From Sandarakinorhabdus glacialis (GTDB lineage Bacteria; Pseudomonadota; Alphaproteobacteria; Sphingomonadales; Sphingomonadaceae), in the NCBI RefSeq assembly GCF_014643455.1, contig NZ_BMJM01000012.1, positions 7,501 through 71,500 on the forward strand: a stretch of 64,000 nt of DNA, in the 5' to 3' direction. Positions 46,851 through 55,302 of the stretch are shown here, piece by piece; position 1 is the stretch's first letter, and every line of letters starts with the position of its first letter. The position numbers and the translations under genes are program-made. The notes below the pieces were generated by a model. That model did no database searches, was not told where the DNA came from, and was given only the letters and a program-made list of their open reading frames with translations.

Positions 46851-47447
46851 TTATCCGTCGATCTCCGCCGCCCGGATATACGCCGGACGCGCGCGCAGGC
46901 GCTCGACATAGGCGACGAGACCCGGCGTCGGTTCGAGCATGCCGAATTTCATCGGCCAGTCGATCTGCGAGCCGGCATAGACATCGGCGGCGCTGAACCT
47001 GTCGCCGGCGATCCAGGTGTTTTTCCCAACCGCGACATCGAGCGCCGCAATGGTCCGGCTGAAAGTGCCATAACCGATCATCACCTGCTGTTCGGCGTCG
47101 GGCTCGAGCTTGCGATAATTGTCCATGATCGCCGATTCGACCGGCCCGGCGGCAAAGAACAGCCAGCGGTAATAGTCGGCGCGGTCGTCGTGCGCCGGGG
47201 CAAGGCCCGCCTCGGGGAAGGCATCGGCGAGATAGGCGCAGATGGCGGCGACTTCGGTAACGATGCGGTCGCCGTGGCGGATGGTCGGCACCTTGCCCAT
47301 CAGGTTGATCGCCAGATACTCGGGTGTCTTCATGTCGCCGTCATAACCGAGGATGACCGTCTCGTACGGCACCCCCAGTTCCTCGAGCATGAACCGCGCG
47401 GTGCGCCCGCGCGACTGCGGATTGGTATAGAATATGAGGTCGGACAT
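46851..47447 (-). CDS. Glutathione S-transferase family protein (1)
   Basis: A 198-residue GST. The N-terminal thioredoxin-like domain is LIFYTNPQSRGRTARFMLEELGVPYE and MGKVPTIRHGDRIVTEVAAICAYLAD, with the cis-Pro in KVPTI and the glutathione-contact Glu in TEVAAI. A helical C-terminal domain follows. ATG 47447 has AAGGGAG upstream. It lies in tandem with a second GST gene (47514), with a gap of 66 bp. Confidence 0.93.
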   Translation of the reverse strand: MSDLIFYTNPQSRGRTARFMLEELGVPYETVILGYDGDMKTPEYLAINLMGKVPTIRHGDRIVTEVAAICAYLADAFPEAGLAPAHDDRADYYRWLFFAAGPVESAIMDNYRKLEPDAEQQVMIGYGTFSRTIAALDVAVGKNTWIAGDRFSAADVYAGSQIDWPMKFGMLEPTPGLVAYVERLRARPAYIRAAEIDG

Positions 47448-47513
47448 GGACGACTCCCTTGCGGAACAATACAAGAACATTGGATCCGTTCCGGTGCCGA
47501 GTCAACCGACAAT

Positions 47514-48179
47514 TCAGTCTCGATCGGGTGCCCCAAGCGGGAAATAGCTGCGATAACGCCGGCCCTCCTCCACGGCGCGGGCGAACGACGGCCGTGCCAA
47601 CAGCTGCACCCGATATTCGCGCAGGCGCGGCCAGTTTGCGCCGATCGGGTGGACCCAGTCGGCGTAGAACAGCGACGGCGCGGCGGCACAATCGGCCATG
47701 GTGAAGTCGGCGCCGGCGGCCCAGCGGCGGCCGGCGAGGCGTGTGTCGAGCCAAGCATAGGCGGTGTCGAGCGCCGCCGCTGCCTCGGCCATTGCCGCCT
47801 CCTTGCGCCCAGGGTCGCCCTTCAACATCTCGAACACCGGCTTCTGCATCGCCGCCATGACGTAATTGTCGCAAAAGCGATCGAGAAGGCGGACCTCGAG
47901 CGCCGCCTCGCGGTCGACCGGTATCAGCTGCACCGGGCCAGGAAAATGCATGTCGAAATACTCGATGATGATGCTCGATTCGACGATGGTGCGATCGCCG
48001 TCGACCAGCACCGGAAACCGCCCGATCGGCCAGAGCGCCGTGCATTCGGCACCGGCGCCGGGGTCCTCGAGATGCCGGTAGGTGAACGCGATATCGTTCT
48101 CCCACAGCGCCGTCAGCACCTTCTGGCAGTATGACGAGAAGGGGTGGGAATAAAGCGTCAATGTCGTCGACTCGCTCAT
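47514..48179 (-). CDS. Glutathione S-transferase family protein (2)
   Basis: A 221-residue GST. N-terminal segments are LTLYSHPFSSYCQKVLTALWENDIAF and PIGRFPVLVDGDRTIVESSIIIEYFD, and the C-terminal domain contains WAAGADFTMADCAAAPSLFYAD. AAGGAG precedes ATG 48179, so the frame open to 48320 is not used. It is clearly distinct from the neighbouring GST and was not produced by a recent duplication. Substrates are unknown. Confidence 0.93.
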   Translation of the reverse strand: MSESTTLTLYSHPFSSYCQKVLTALWENDIAFTYRHLEDPGAGAECTALWPIGRFPVLVDGDRTIVESSIIIEYFDMHFPGPVQLIPVDREAALEVRLLDRFCDNYVMAAMQKPVFEMLKGDPGRKEAAMAEAAAALDTAYAWLDTRLAGRRWAAGADFTMADCAAAPSLFYADWVHPIGANWPRLREYRVQLLARPSFARAVEEGRRYRSYFPLGAPDRD

Positions 48180-48450
48180 CGCCGGCTCCTTCCGCATTGC
48201 ACCTGCCGCAGTGTGGCGCAGTTTTCGGGCCGCGCCAGCGACTCGGGATACCGCTCCGATCGCCCCCATGTCATGCCGTACCGGCCGCCCGACAGCGGCC
48301 TGCGACGCTTGGTCCACCACAGCGCGGCGCCGAAGGGGGAACAGGCGGCCCGCTTGTTTGTCCAGCGGATAATTCCCATATCCGGTAAATATCAGGACTT
48401 GTTATCGCCGCGAAGTCAGGCACAATCTGTAGCCCGGGGACGACGCAATC

Positions 48451-48466
48451 ACACAGTATGTTGTGG
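48451..48466. promoter_or_regulatory. NrdR-box candidate
   Basis: ACACAGTATGTTGTGG matches the NrdR consensus ACACwATATATwGTGT in 13 of 16 positions and is itself palindromic. It lies about 150 bp before nrdA. NrdR represses class I ribonucleotide reductase genes when dATP is high. A paired second box at the usual spacing is not evident. Confidence 0.65.
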
Positions 48467-48493
48467 GTGCGGAAGCGGGAGGGCAAGGGCCGG

Positions 48494-48514
48494 TTATCCA
48501 CCGGCTGTGTATAA
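48494..48514. promoter_or_regulatory. Pair of convergent DnaA-box candidates
   Basis: TTATCCACC at 48494-48502 (8 of 9 to TTATnCACA) faces TTATACACA on the minus strand at 48506-48514 (9 of 9). A weaker site (TTATCCCC, minus strand) follows at 48516. They lie between the NrdR-box candidate and nrdA, where DnaA could tie nucleotide reduction to the replication cycle. Confidence 0.5.
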
Positions 48515-48618
48515 CGGGGATAACGCGAGGATTGCGCCTTGGGGGCAAATTCGGTGCGTGACCTTGTTTTGTTCTCCTTCTACCATGTTCGCGAGGGGCA
48601 GAATTTCGGGAGTGACCA

Positions 48619-50562
48619 GTGAGCGAGTTTCAGAGCAATGCGGGCGACAGCGGATCCCGGTCGGGTGACATGCTGATGCTGGACCCGGTGGAGACGATCA
48701 TGGCGAAGGCGATTGATGCGGCCGCGGTGCCGGCCAAGGCACCGCAGCGTGCGTCGAACGAGATCATGCCGTGGCGATTCCCGGTCATTGTCGATCGCAG
48801 CCGCGACGCGCTGCTGACCGACTTCGGCCGCGAGACTCTCGACGATCGCTATCTGCTGCCCGGCGAATCATACCAGGACCTGTTCGCCCGCGTCGCCGCC
48901 GCCTATGCTGATGACGCCGGCCATGCCCAGCGGCTGTACGACCATATCTCGCAACTCTGGTTCATGCCCGCCACCCCGGTATTGTCGAACGGCGGGACCG
49001 GGCGCGGCCTGCCGATCTCGTGCTACCTCAACTCGGTTTCCGACAGCCTCAACGGCATCGTCGACACCTGGAACGAGAACGTCTGGCTGGCGTCGCGCGG
49101 TGGCGGCATCGGCACCTATTGGGGCAACGTCCGCGGCATCGGCGAGCCGGTCGGCCTCAACGGCAAGACCAGCGGCATCATCCCGTTCGTGCGCGTCATG
49201 GATTCGCTGACGCTGGCGATTTCGCAAGGCTCGCTGCGGCGCGGCTCGGCGGCGGTCTATCTCGATGTCTCGCATCCCGAGATCGAGGAGTTCCTCGAAA
49301 TCCGCAAGCCATCGGGCGATTTCAACCGCAAGGCGCTTAACCTCCATCACGGCGTGCTGGTCACGGACAAGTTCATGGAAGCGGTGCGCGACGGCACGGA
49401 GTTCGATCTCGTCAGCCCCAAGACCGGCGAAAAGCGCGGCCGGGTCGATGCACGCGGGCTGTTCACCAAGCTGGTCGAGACGCGGCTGGCGACCGGCGAG
49501 CCGTACATCATCTTCGTCGACGAAGTGAACCGGACGATGCCCAAGCACCAGCGCGACCTGGGGCTCAAGGTCTCGACGTCGAACCTCTGCTCGGAAATCA
49601 CCCTGCCGACGGGGCCGGATCATCTCGGCAACGAGCGCACCGCGGTGTGCTGCCTGTCGTCGCTCAACCTCGAAACCTGGGATCAGTGGAACGGCGACAC
49701 CGGCTTCATCGAGGATTGCATGCGCTTTCTCGACAATGTCCTGCAGGATTACATCGACCGCGCCGAGCCCGAAATGGCCCGCGCCCGCTATGCGGCGGAA
49801 CGCGAGCGTTCGGTTGGGCTCGGCGTGATGGGGCTGCACAGTTTCTATCAGGCGCGCGGCATTGCCTTTGAAGGCGCCATGGCGAAATCGTGGAACCTGA
49901 AGATGTTCAAGCACATCCGGTCGCAGGTCGACCAGGCGTCGATGGCGCTGGCGGCCGAGCGCGGACCTTGCCCCGATGCCGCCGACATGGGCGTCATGGA
50001 GCGGTTCAGCTGCAAGATGGCGATTGCCCCCACCGCGAGCATCAGCATCATCGCCGGCGGCACCAGCGCCTGCGTCGAGCCGATCCCCGCCAATATCTAT
50101 ACCCACAAGACCCTGTCGGGATCGTTCTCGGTGCGCAATCCGTACCTCGAAAAGCTGCTGATCGCCAAGTCGAAGAACAGCGACGCGGTGTGGAACTCGA
50201 TCCTCGAGCAGGGCGGCTCGGTCGGGCATCTCGAGTTCCTCAGCGTCGATGAAAAGGCCGTGTTCCGGACGGCGTTCGAGATCGACCAGCGCTGGTTGCT
50301 CGAGCTGGCGGGCGATCGCACGCCGTTCATCGACCAGGCGCAATCGCTTAACCTGTTCATCCCGGCCGATGTCGAGAAATGGGACCTGTTGATGCTCCAT
50401 TACCGCGCTTGGGAACTCGGCATCAAATCGCTGTATTATCTCCGTTCGATGAGCATCCAGCGCGCCGGGTTCGCCGGCGGCGTCGAGGCGGACAACACCG
50501 CCGCCCCGCCGATCATGCGGATGGAGATGAAGGATTACGATGAATGCCTTGCCTGTCAGTAG
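48619..50562 (+). CDS. nrdA: Ribonucleotide reductase class I, large subunit
   Basis: A 647-residue catalytic subunit that reduces ribonucleoside diphosphates. Active-site cysteines lie in LPISCYLNS and in STSNLCSEITLP (radical Cys with Glu two residues later), with the third in TAVCCLSSLN. The C-terminal shuttle pair is CLAC (DYDECLACQ). Radical-transfer tyrosines are in LYYLRSMS. The N-terminal ATP cone is missing: after about 45 variable residues the protein enters the core domain (IMPWRFPVIVDRSRD). So dATP overall inhibition through a cone is not expected. The start is GTG 48619. nrdB follows after 276 bp. Confidence 0.96.
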   Translation: MSEFQSNAGDSGSRSGDMLMLDPVETIMAKAIDAAAVPAKAPQRASNEIMPWRFPVIVDRSRDALLTDFGRETLDDRYLLPGESYQDLFARVAAAYADDAGHAQRLYDHISQLWFMPATPVLSNGGTGRGLPISCYLNSVSDSLNGIVDTWNENVWLASRGGGIGTYWGNVRGIGEPVGLNGKTSGIIPFVRVMDSLTLAISQGSLRRGSAAVYLDVSHPEIEEFLEIRKPSGDFNRKALNLHHGVLVTDKFMEAVRDGTEFDLVSPKTGEKRGRVDARGLFTKLVETRLATGEPYIIFVDEVNRTMPKHQRDLGLKVSTSNLCSEITLPTGPDHLGNERTAVCCLSSLNLETWDQWNGDTGFIEDCMRFLDNVLQDYIDRAEPEMARARYAAERERSVGLGVMGLHSFYQARGIAFEGAMAKSWNLKMFKHIRSQVDQASMALAAERGPCPDAADMGVMERFSCKMAIAPTASISIIAGGTSACVEPIPANIYTHKTLSGSFSVRNPYLEKLLIAKSKNSDAVWNSILEQGGSVGHLEFLSVDEKAVFRTAFEIDQRWLLELAGDRTPFIDQAQSLNLFIPADVEKWDLLMLHYRAWELGIKSLYYLRSMSIQRAGFAGGVEADNTAAPPIMRMEMKDYDECLACQ

Positions 50563-50838
50563 GGCATGTCCGGGCCCGCAAGGGTCCGGCACCCGGCCGG
50601 TGACAGCCGATCGGGAAGGTGAGGGGGCCGCGGCGATGACTTCCACGACTTGTCGCCACGGCCCCCTCCCAACTGCTGACGCGCTAACGCACACTCTACG
50701 CCGTCACCCACTCCCTCGCCGTCACCCCGGCGAAGGCCGGGGCCCATCTCCGAAACGTCCAGGAAATGGCCCCCACCTTCGCCGAGGTGACGAAACAAGC
50801 TAGAATACACACCAAATCCCCCCAAAGGACCTCGCCCC
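50563..50838. other. nrdA-nrdB intergenic region with family C repeats
   Basis: This 276-bp gap has no gene. It contains two inverted family C repeats and a GGGCCCGCAAGGGTCCGG hairpin right after nrdA. Such hairpins could partially terminate or stabilise the transcript, adjusting the nrdA to nrdB ratio. Confidence 0.55.
50719..50794. repeat. Intergenic repeat family C, two inverted copies
   Basis: CGTCACCCCGGCGAAGGCCGGGGCCCAT and ATGGCCCCCACCTTCGCCGAGGTGACG lie in opposite orientation 12-15 bp apart, between nrdA and nrdB. Confidence 0.8.
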
Positions 50839-51894
50839 ATGTCACTCCTCAAGGCCTCCAAGTCGTACAAGCCCTTCGAATACCCCTGGGCGTATGATTT
50901 CTGGAAACGCCAGCAGCAGATCCACTGGATGCCCGAGGAAGTGCCCTTGGGTGAGGATTGCCGCGACTGGGCGCAGAAGCTGACCGAGCACGAGCGCAAC
51001 CTGCTGACGCAGATCTTCCGCTTCTTCACCCAGGCCGATGTCGAGGTGCAGGACTGCTATCACGAGAAATACGGCCGGGTGTTCAAGCCGACCGAGATCA
51101 AGATGATGCTGGCGGCGTTCAGCAACATGGAAACCGTCCATATCGCGGCCTATTCGCATCTGCTCGACACCATCGGCATGCCCGAAAGCGAATACAGCGC
51201 CTTCCTCAACTACAAGGAAATGCGCGACAAGCACGAATACATGGCGAATTTCAACGTTGAGACCGACACCGATATCGCGCGCACGCTCGCCATGTTCGGC
51301 GGCTTCACCGAGGGGCTGCAGCTGTTCGCCAGCTTTGCCATGCTGATGAACTTCCCGCGCTTCAACAAGATGAAGGGCATGGGCCAGATCGTCACCTGGT
51401 CGGTCCGCGATGAATCGCTCCACTGCGAAGGCATCATCAAGCTGTTCCACGCCTTTTGCGCCGAAACCGGCGTGATGACGTCCAAGCTGCGCGACGATAT
51501 CGCCGACATCTGCCAGAAAACCGTGCGCATGGAAGACGCCTTCGTCGACCTCGCCTTCGAAATGGGCCCGGTCCCCGGCATGACCCCCAACGACATCAAG
51601 AAATACGTCCGCTTCACCGCCGACTGGCGCATGAAGCAGCTCGGCATGAAGCCGATCTACATGATCGACGAACACCCCCTGCCATGGCTGACGCCGCTGC
51701 TGAACGGCGTCGAGCATGCAAACTTCTTCGAAGCGCGGGCAACGGAATATTCCAAGGCTGCGACGAAGGGCAATTGGAACGAAGTCTGGGACGCGTTCGA
51801 CAGCCGCAAGGGGGCGAAGACGCTCAGCGAGGGCGGCGCAGCGAACGAGATCGATGACCGGCAGGGCGGGTTGCTGGGCGTGGCTGCGGAGTAA
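50839..51894 (+). CDS. nrdB: Ribonucleotide reductase class I, small subunit
   Basis: A 351-residue diiron-tyrosyl radical subunit. Iron ligands are in EVQDCYHEKY, METVHIAAYSHLLD and RDESLHCEGIIKLFHAF. The tyrosine four residues after ETVH is placed as in E. coli Tyr122, so a tyrosyl radical is likely. The N-terminus (MSLLKASKSYKPFEYPWAYDFWKRQQQIHW) has no ATP cone either. It is downstream of nrdA on the same strand. Confidence 0.96.
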   Translation: MSLLKASKSYKPFEYPWAYDFWKRQQQIHWMPEEVPLGEDCRDWAQKLTEHERNLLTQIFRFFTQADVEVQDCYHEKYGRVFKPTEIKMMLAAFSNMETVHIAAYSHLLDTIGMPESEYSAFLNYKEMRDKHEYMANFNVETDTDIARTLAMFGGFTEGLQLFASFAMLMNFPRFNKMKGMGQIVTWSVRDESLHCEGIIKLFHAFCAETGVMTSKLRDDIADICQKTVRMEDAFVDLAFEMGPVPGMTPNDIKKYVRFTADWRMKQLGMKPIYMIDEHPLPWLTPLLNGVEHANFFEARATEYSKAATKGNWNEVWDAFDSRKGAKTLSEGGAANEIDDRQGGLLGVAAE

Positions 51895-51899
51895 GCTAG

Positions 51900-52724
51900 G
51901 TGGATGAGGGCGCCATCATAAAAATGCGGAAAGGGATCGTGCGAGTTACAAGCGCGATCCCCTTTGAGGAACAGCCGTCGCTGCTACCTCTCCGTATTCG
52001 TGACATAATGGAGGCTAATCACCTCGGGCGCGATATTGCCTTCCGTGCCGTCGTATACGGTGGCCAGATCTACGTGTGCAAGGACGATGACGGAGCGCGA
52101 CGTGTACGAGCGACTGAGCTAATCTGTACCAGCATTGCGGACTATTTGGGTATTGCGACGGCCCCCTTTAGCGTCATTGAGGATAATCGCGGGTATACCT
52201 ATTTCGGATCGCTGGAAAATATTTCCACGGCGGCCCTCGCAACGATGAAATCCTACCTGTCGTGGCGTCAACTTGGTGAGTTGGGCCAGCCATTAAGCAA
52301 GCCTGGCCGATTTCTATCCAGTGTCCACGCTCTCGATCTCCTCTTCAACAACCGCGATCGATATCCAAGCAATTTCATTCTTGTGCCAGATGGTCAGGAT
52401 CACCGACTTTGTGCGATCGATTTTGCGTCGGCTAGATTTTCTGATCTCACGACTATCGCCTTCCCTGCGCCTACCGACAGCACCCTCCGCTTGGGTAAAA
52501 TTCTTCGGGAGCTTCACGGTGGCCATATCGGCGTTACGTTTGAAATCATCGACCATGTGGCTGCAATGCCTATGGACGTTTTTGATAGAATCCTCCAAAC
52601 TGTCCCTTCGGATTGGATTTCGGACGATGAGAAAAGGGTTATACGTGGGGCATGGTCGGATCTTGCGAACGGGGTGCGCTTGCCAGCTCTTAGAGCGGGC
52701 TTGAGAAATGGATCGCTCGCATAG
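51900..52724 (+). CDS. HipA-like kinase-fold protein
   Basis: A 274-residue protein with the layout of the short HipA-related kinase group (HipA_2 type). Kinase landmarks are Lys61 in IYVCKDDD, Asp153 and Asn158 in LDLLFNNRDRYPSNFIL (catalytic loop) and Asp174 in LCAIDFASARFS (metal-binding). All expected residues are present, so it may be active. GTG 51900 begins it; ATG 51924 is an alternative. It starts six bases after nrdB, but its lower GC suggests it was inserted there. It overlaps the next gene by 17 bp. HipA relatives act as toxins or regulators, but this group has no settled role. Confidence 0.75.
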   Translation: MDEGAIIKMRKGIVRVTSAIPFEEQPSLLPLRIRDIMEANHLGRDIAFRAVVYGGQIYVCKDDDGARRVRATELICTSIADYLGIATAPFSVIEDNRGYTYFGSLENISTAALATMKSYLSWRQLGELGQPLSKPGRFLSSVHALDLLFNNRDRYPSNFILVPDGQDHRLCAIDFASARFSDLTTIAFPAPTDSTLRLGKILRELHGGHIGVTFEIIDHVAAMPMDVFDRILQTVPSDWISDDEKRVIRGAWSDLANGVRLPALRAGLRNGSLA

Positions 52725-53607
52725 ATTTGCGGTTTTGCAGTTCTGCGCACACGATATCCGTGACGAGCGGTTGAATGTAGGGCTCGCGATAATTTCTGAA
52801 AACAAGATCGATATTAGATTATCAGATCGACTCGACAAGTTGAAGTCGATTTCGGCAGCAATCAATTTAGACTATTTGCGTGACTCGCTTCGGTCCTTGG
52901 TCGAATTGGACTCTCATGTTGTAAGCAGCGGCATTGTAAGCCACGTTGAACGTCTATCAATGCTTGGAGAACTGGGGCCCGTAAAAACCACCGCAGGTGG
53001 AACCTTTCAAGCGTCTACCAAGTATGCTTACGAAGAGTCGGTCGCTAATTTGCTGAAAAGTCTTGTTGACCCGGAGCCTCGACCTGCGTTTTTGAAGTTT
53101 AAACGGTCAAGGCTTGTCGGAGAGATAAAGAGCGCCTTCTTAGGTCAACGAGTGTTAGCCAAAAAAGGTGAAGGATTAGAGGATCACCGAGTGGTCACCA
53201 ATCTCAAGATAGCCGAAGGCTTGGCTGCTGATTTTGTTCTTAAGAATGGTGCTATGCATATTATTGAGACAGTTGACGCTGCCACTGAAGAATCATCTGC
53301 TAGAAAACTAGTTTCAGATATTGCGGTCTCTGCTCTAGTTTTAGAGCAATCGAGAATGAATTTTGGAATTAATAATACACGATCGAAAATTGTGTTTGAT
53401 ATATCTTCGTCACTTGATAGGTTGGCTGCTCCATCTTTGATGGCTGCTGAACACCAAGGTGCAGAACTGTTTAATTGGGCATCTGATGAAGATCGGAAAA
53501 GACTAATTGAAAGCGTTACTAACCTCGCGATACCATACGAGGATAAGCGCCGGAAGAACAGTTCCGTTATACATACTAGCAGACAATCTCGATTTAGATT
53601 AAATTAG
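52708..53607 (+). CDS. DUF3037-like protein, partner of the HipA-like kinase
   Basis: A 299-residue protein. The start (HRFAVLQFCAHDIRDERLNVGLAIISENKIDIRLSDRLDKLK) looks like DUF3037, whose genes commonly sit next to HipA_2 kinases. The second half (RVVTNLKIAEGLAADFVLKNGAMHIIETVDAATEE) resembles DUF1828-type sequences, and the tail is Lys/Arg-rich. The gene is clearly AT-richer than its surroundings. The 17-bp overlap with the kinase indicates co-translation. Function unknown; an antidote or substrate of the kinase is a guess. Confidence 0.7.
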   Translation: MDRSHRFAVLQFCAHDIRDERLNVGLAIISENKIDIRLSDRLDKLKSISAAINLDYLRDSLRSLVELDSHVVSSGIVSHVERLSMLGELGPVKTTAGGTFQASTKYAYEESVANLLKSLVDPEPRPAFLKFKRSRLVGEIKSAFLGQRVLAKKGEGLEDHRVVTNLKIAEGLAADFVLKNGAMHIIETVDAATEESSARKLVSDIAVSALVLEQSRMNFGINNTRSKIVFDISSSLDRLAAPSLMAAEHQGAELFNWASDEDRKRLIESVTNLAIPYEDKRRKNSSVIHTSRQSRFRLN

Positions 53608-54183
53608 ATCCTTTGCAGTTCTAGAAGTTACAGCCGTTTACGCTCTTGACTTTGCGGATGACGCTGATGGTCCAATTCTATTCGCGCAGGACGGCGCTTG
53701 GCCGATTACGTCGACTGGGTTGGTCGTTTTTTAGACGTGGTGTGAATTGTCCACCTTCTGTGGCGGGTTAGATCGCAGCGTGACCGTAGGTGGGCATTCG
53801 TCAACTGGGGCCCTGGGGCCAAGACCCCAGCCGCCGGAGGCTTTACCGTCGACCTTTCCAGGCTGAAGCCGCGCTGTCCTACACGCCCGAAACCGGCTAT
53901 CCGGCATTCCGGCTGTTCATCTTGTAAACGTCCATCCCGGTCCCGGCCGTTGCGCAAAAACGTGCGAAAGCGGAAAATGCGGAAAATGTTAACGAACTGA
54001 CTGGCCTTATGAATCCAACAAAATCGGGCCATGCGTAGCCCTATCCGTCTGCGCGATCGGCGCTTGCCACGATATTGAATACATCTTCCGGACTATGCCG
54101 AAGGGCAGGTGGTCGCATTCCGGCGGGCTCTTAACGGGTCCGCAACATGTCAGCGTGCATGAGGCAGCAGGCAGGAGACCTGA
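53608..54183. other. Non-coding region before the RTX gene
   Basis: This 576-bp stretch has no convincing gene; a 108-codon minus-strand frame (53706-54032) lacks a ribosome site and protein-like features. GC returns to the genome level from about 53640, marking the right border of the AT-rich kinase pair. A degenerate remnant of an insertion or pseudogene around 53730-53930 is possible. Confidence 0.45.
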
Positions 54184-55296
54184 ATGGCGACGATCAACGG
54201 CACAACGCGGGACGAGACACTTTACGGGACGGGGGTTGGCGATCGGATATTCGGATTTGGCGGGGCGGACCTGATATTCGGCGCTGGCGGCAACGACTGG
54301 ATCGACGGCGGGGCGGGCAGGGATCGGCTCGATGGCGGAGTTGGGGACGACACGCTGATCGGCGGGCTCGATAATGATGTGCTCGACGGCGGTGCGAACA
54401 ACGACCGGCTGGAGGGCGGCGACGGCGACGATGCGTTGCTCGGCGAAGGCGGCAACGACACGCTGCTCGGCGGGGCGGGGCGCGATTATCTCGACGGCGG
54501 GGTCGGCGACGACACCATCTATGCCGGCGACGGCGACGACGGGTTCCTGAACGAGATCAACCCGGCGACGGGGTTGATGACGACGCAGGCGGTCGGCGGC
54601 GGCGCGGGCAACGACATCATCCACGGCGAGGGCGGCGACGACAAGCTGAAGGGCCAGTCGGGCGACGACGAGGTCTATGGCGGCATCGGCAATGACCGCG
54701 TCGATGGCGGCGACGGCAATAATTACCTCGACGGCGGCGACGGCAACGACATCATCGTGGCGGAATGGGGCACCGACACGATCGTCGGCGGCGCCGGGGC
54801 GGACAATATCCAGGCAGGATCGGGCGCCGACCTTGTCTATGGCGATGCGGGTGTGGACCTGATCAGCGGCGAGGACGGCGACGACCGGCTCTACGGCGGC
54901 AACGACAATGACAGCCTGTTTGGCGGCGCGGGCAATGACCTGATCCGCGGCGATGCCGGCAACGACAAATTGTTCGGCGAACTGGGCGACGACCGGTTGT
55001 GGGGCGGGGCCGGGGCGGACTGGTTCGTGTTCAAGGGCGCCGGCGCGCTGTCGGGGACGGACCGGGTCGAGGATTTTGCCGATGGCGCAGACCGGCTGGT
55101 GCTCGAGAAACTGGGCGTGCGGGCCTACCAGGATGGCGGCGGGCTTGGCACGGTGTTCGCCAGGGACGCGGCGGGAGGCGAGATTTCGCTCGATGTGGTG
55201 ACATCGACGGGGGTGCACTTCTCGGTGCTGGTCGGCGACCCGGGGAGCGTGTTGAGCGCCGCGAATTTCTCGGCAGCGGACTTCGTCTTTGCCTGA
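54184..55296 (+). CDS. RTX calcium-binding repeat protein
   Basis: A 370-residue protein built almost wholly of more than 20 nonapeptide repeats of type GGxGxDxLx (GGNDWIDGG, VGDDTLIGG, DGDDALLGE and so on), in two blocks split at residues 120-140. A C-terminal cap follows: DWFVFKGAGALSGTDRVEDFADGADRLVLEKLG, the usual type I secretion end. There is no N-terminal signal peptide and no enzyme domain. CAGGAG precedes ATG 54184. Type I secretion genes are not in the window. It probably is an exported Ca2+-binding surface or matrix protein. Confidence 0.93.
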   Translation: MATINGTTRDETLYGTGVGDRIFGFGGADLIFGAGGNDWIDGGAGRDRLDGGVGDDTLIGGLDNDVLDGGANNDRLEGGDGDDALLGEGGNDTLLGGAGRDYLDGGVGDDTIYAGDGDDGFLNEINPATGLMTTQAVGGGAGNDIIHGEGGDDKLKGQSGDDEVYGGIGNDRVDGGDGNNYLDGGDGNDIIVAEWGTDTIVGGAGADNIQAGSGADLVYGDAGVDLISGEDGDDRLYGGNDNDSLFGGAGNDLIRGDAGNDKLFGELGDDRLWGGAGADWFVFKGAGALSGTDRVEDFADGADRLVLEKLGVRAYQDGGGLGTVFARDAAGGEISLDVVTSTGVHFSVLVGDPGSVLSAANFSAADFVFA

Positions 55297-55302
55297 TGGG
55301 GG

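Larger units (their letters stand above)
48180..48618. other. Leader and control region of nrdA
   Basis: A 439-bp gap between the divergent GST and nrdA without a convincing gene. It carries an NrdR-box candidate at 48451, DnaA-box candidates at 48494 and 48506 and a weaker one at 48516. A leader of about 100 bases then runs to the GTG start. Confidence 0.65.

Noticed and set aside
48868-50694. Minus-strand open frame of 608 codons
   Set aside because: Antisense to nrdA, which is unmistakable.
53706-54032. 108-codon minus-strand gene before the RTX gene
   Set aside because: Lacks a ribosome site and any protein-like pattern; Arg-rich text typical of non-coding GC-rich DNA.
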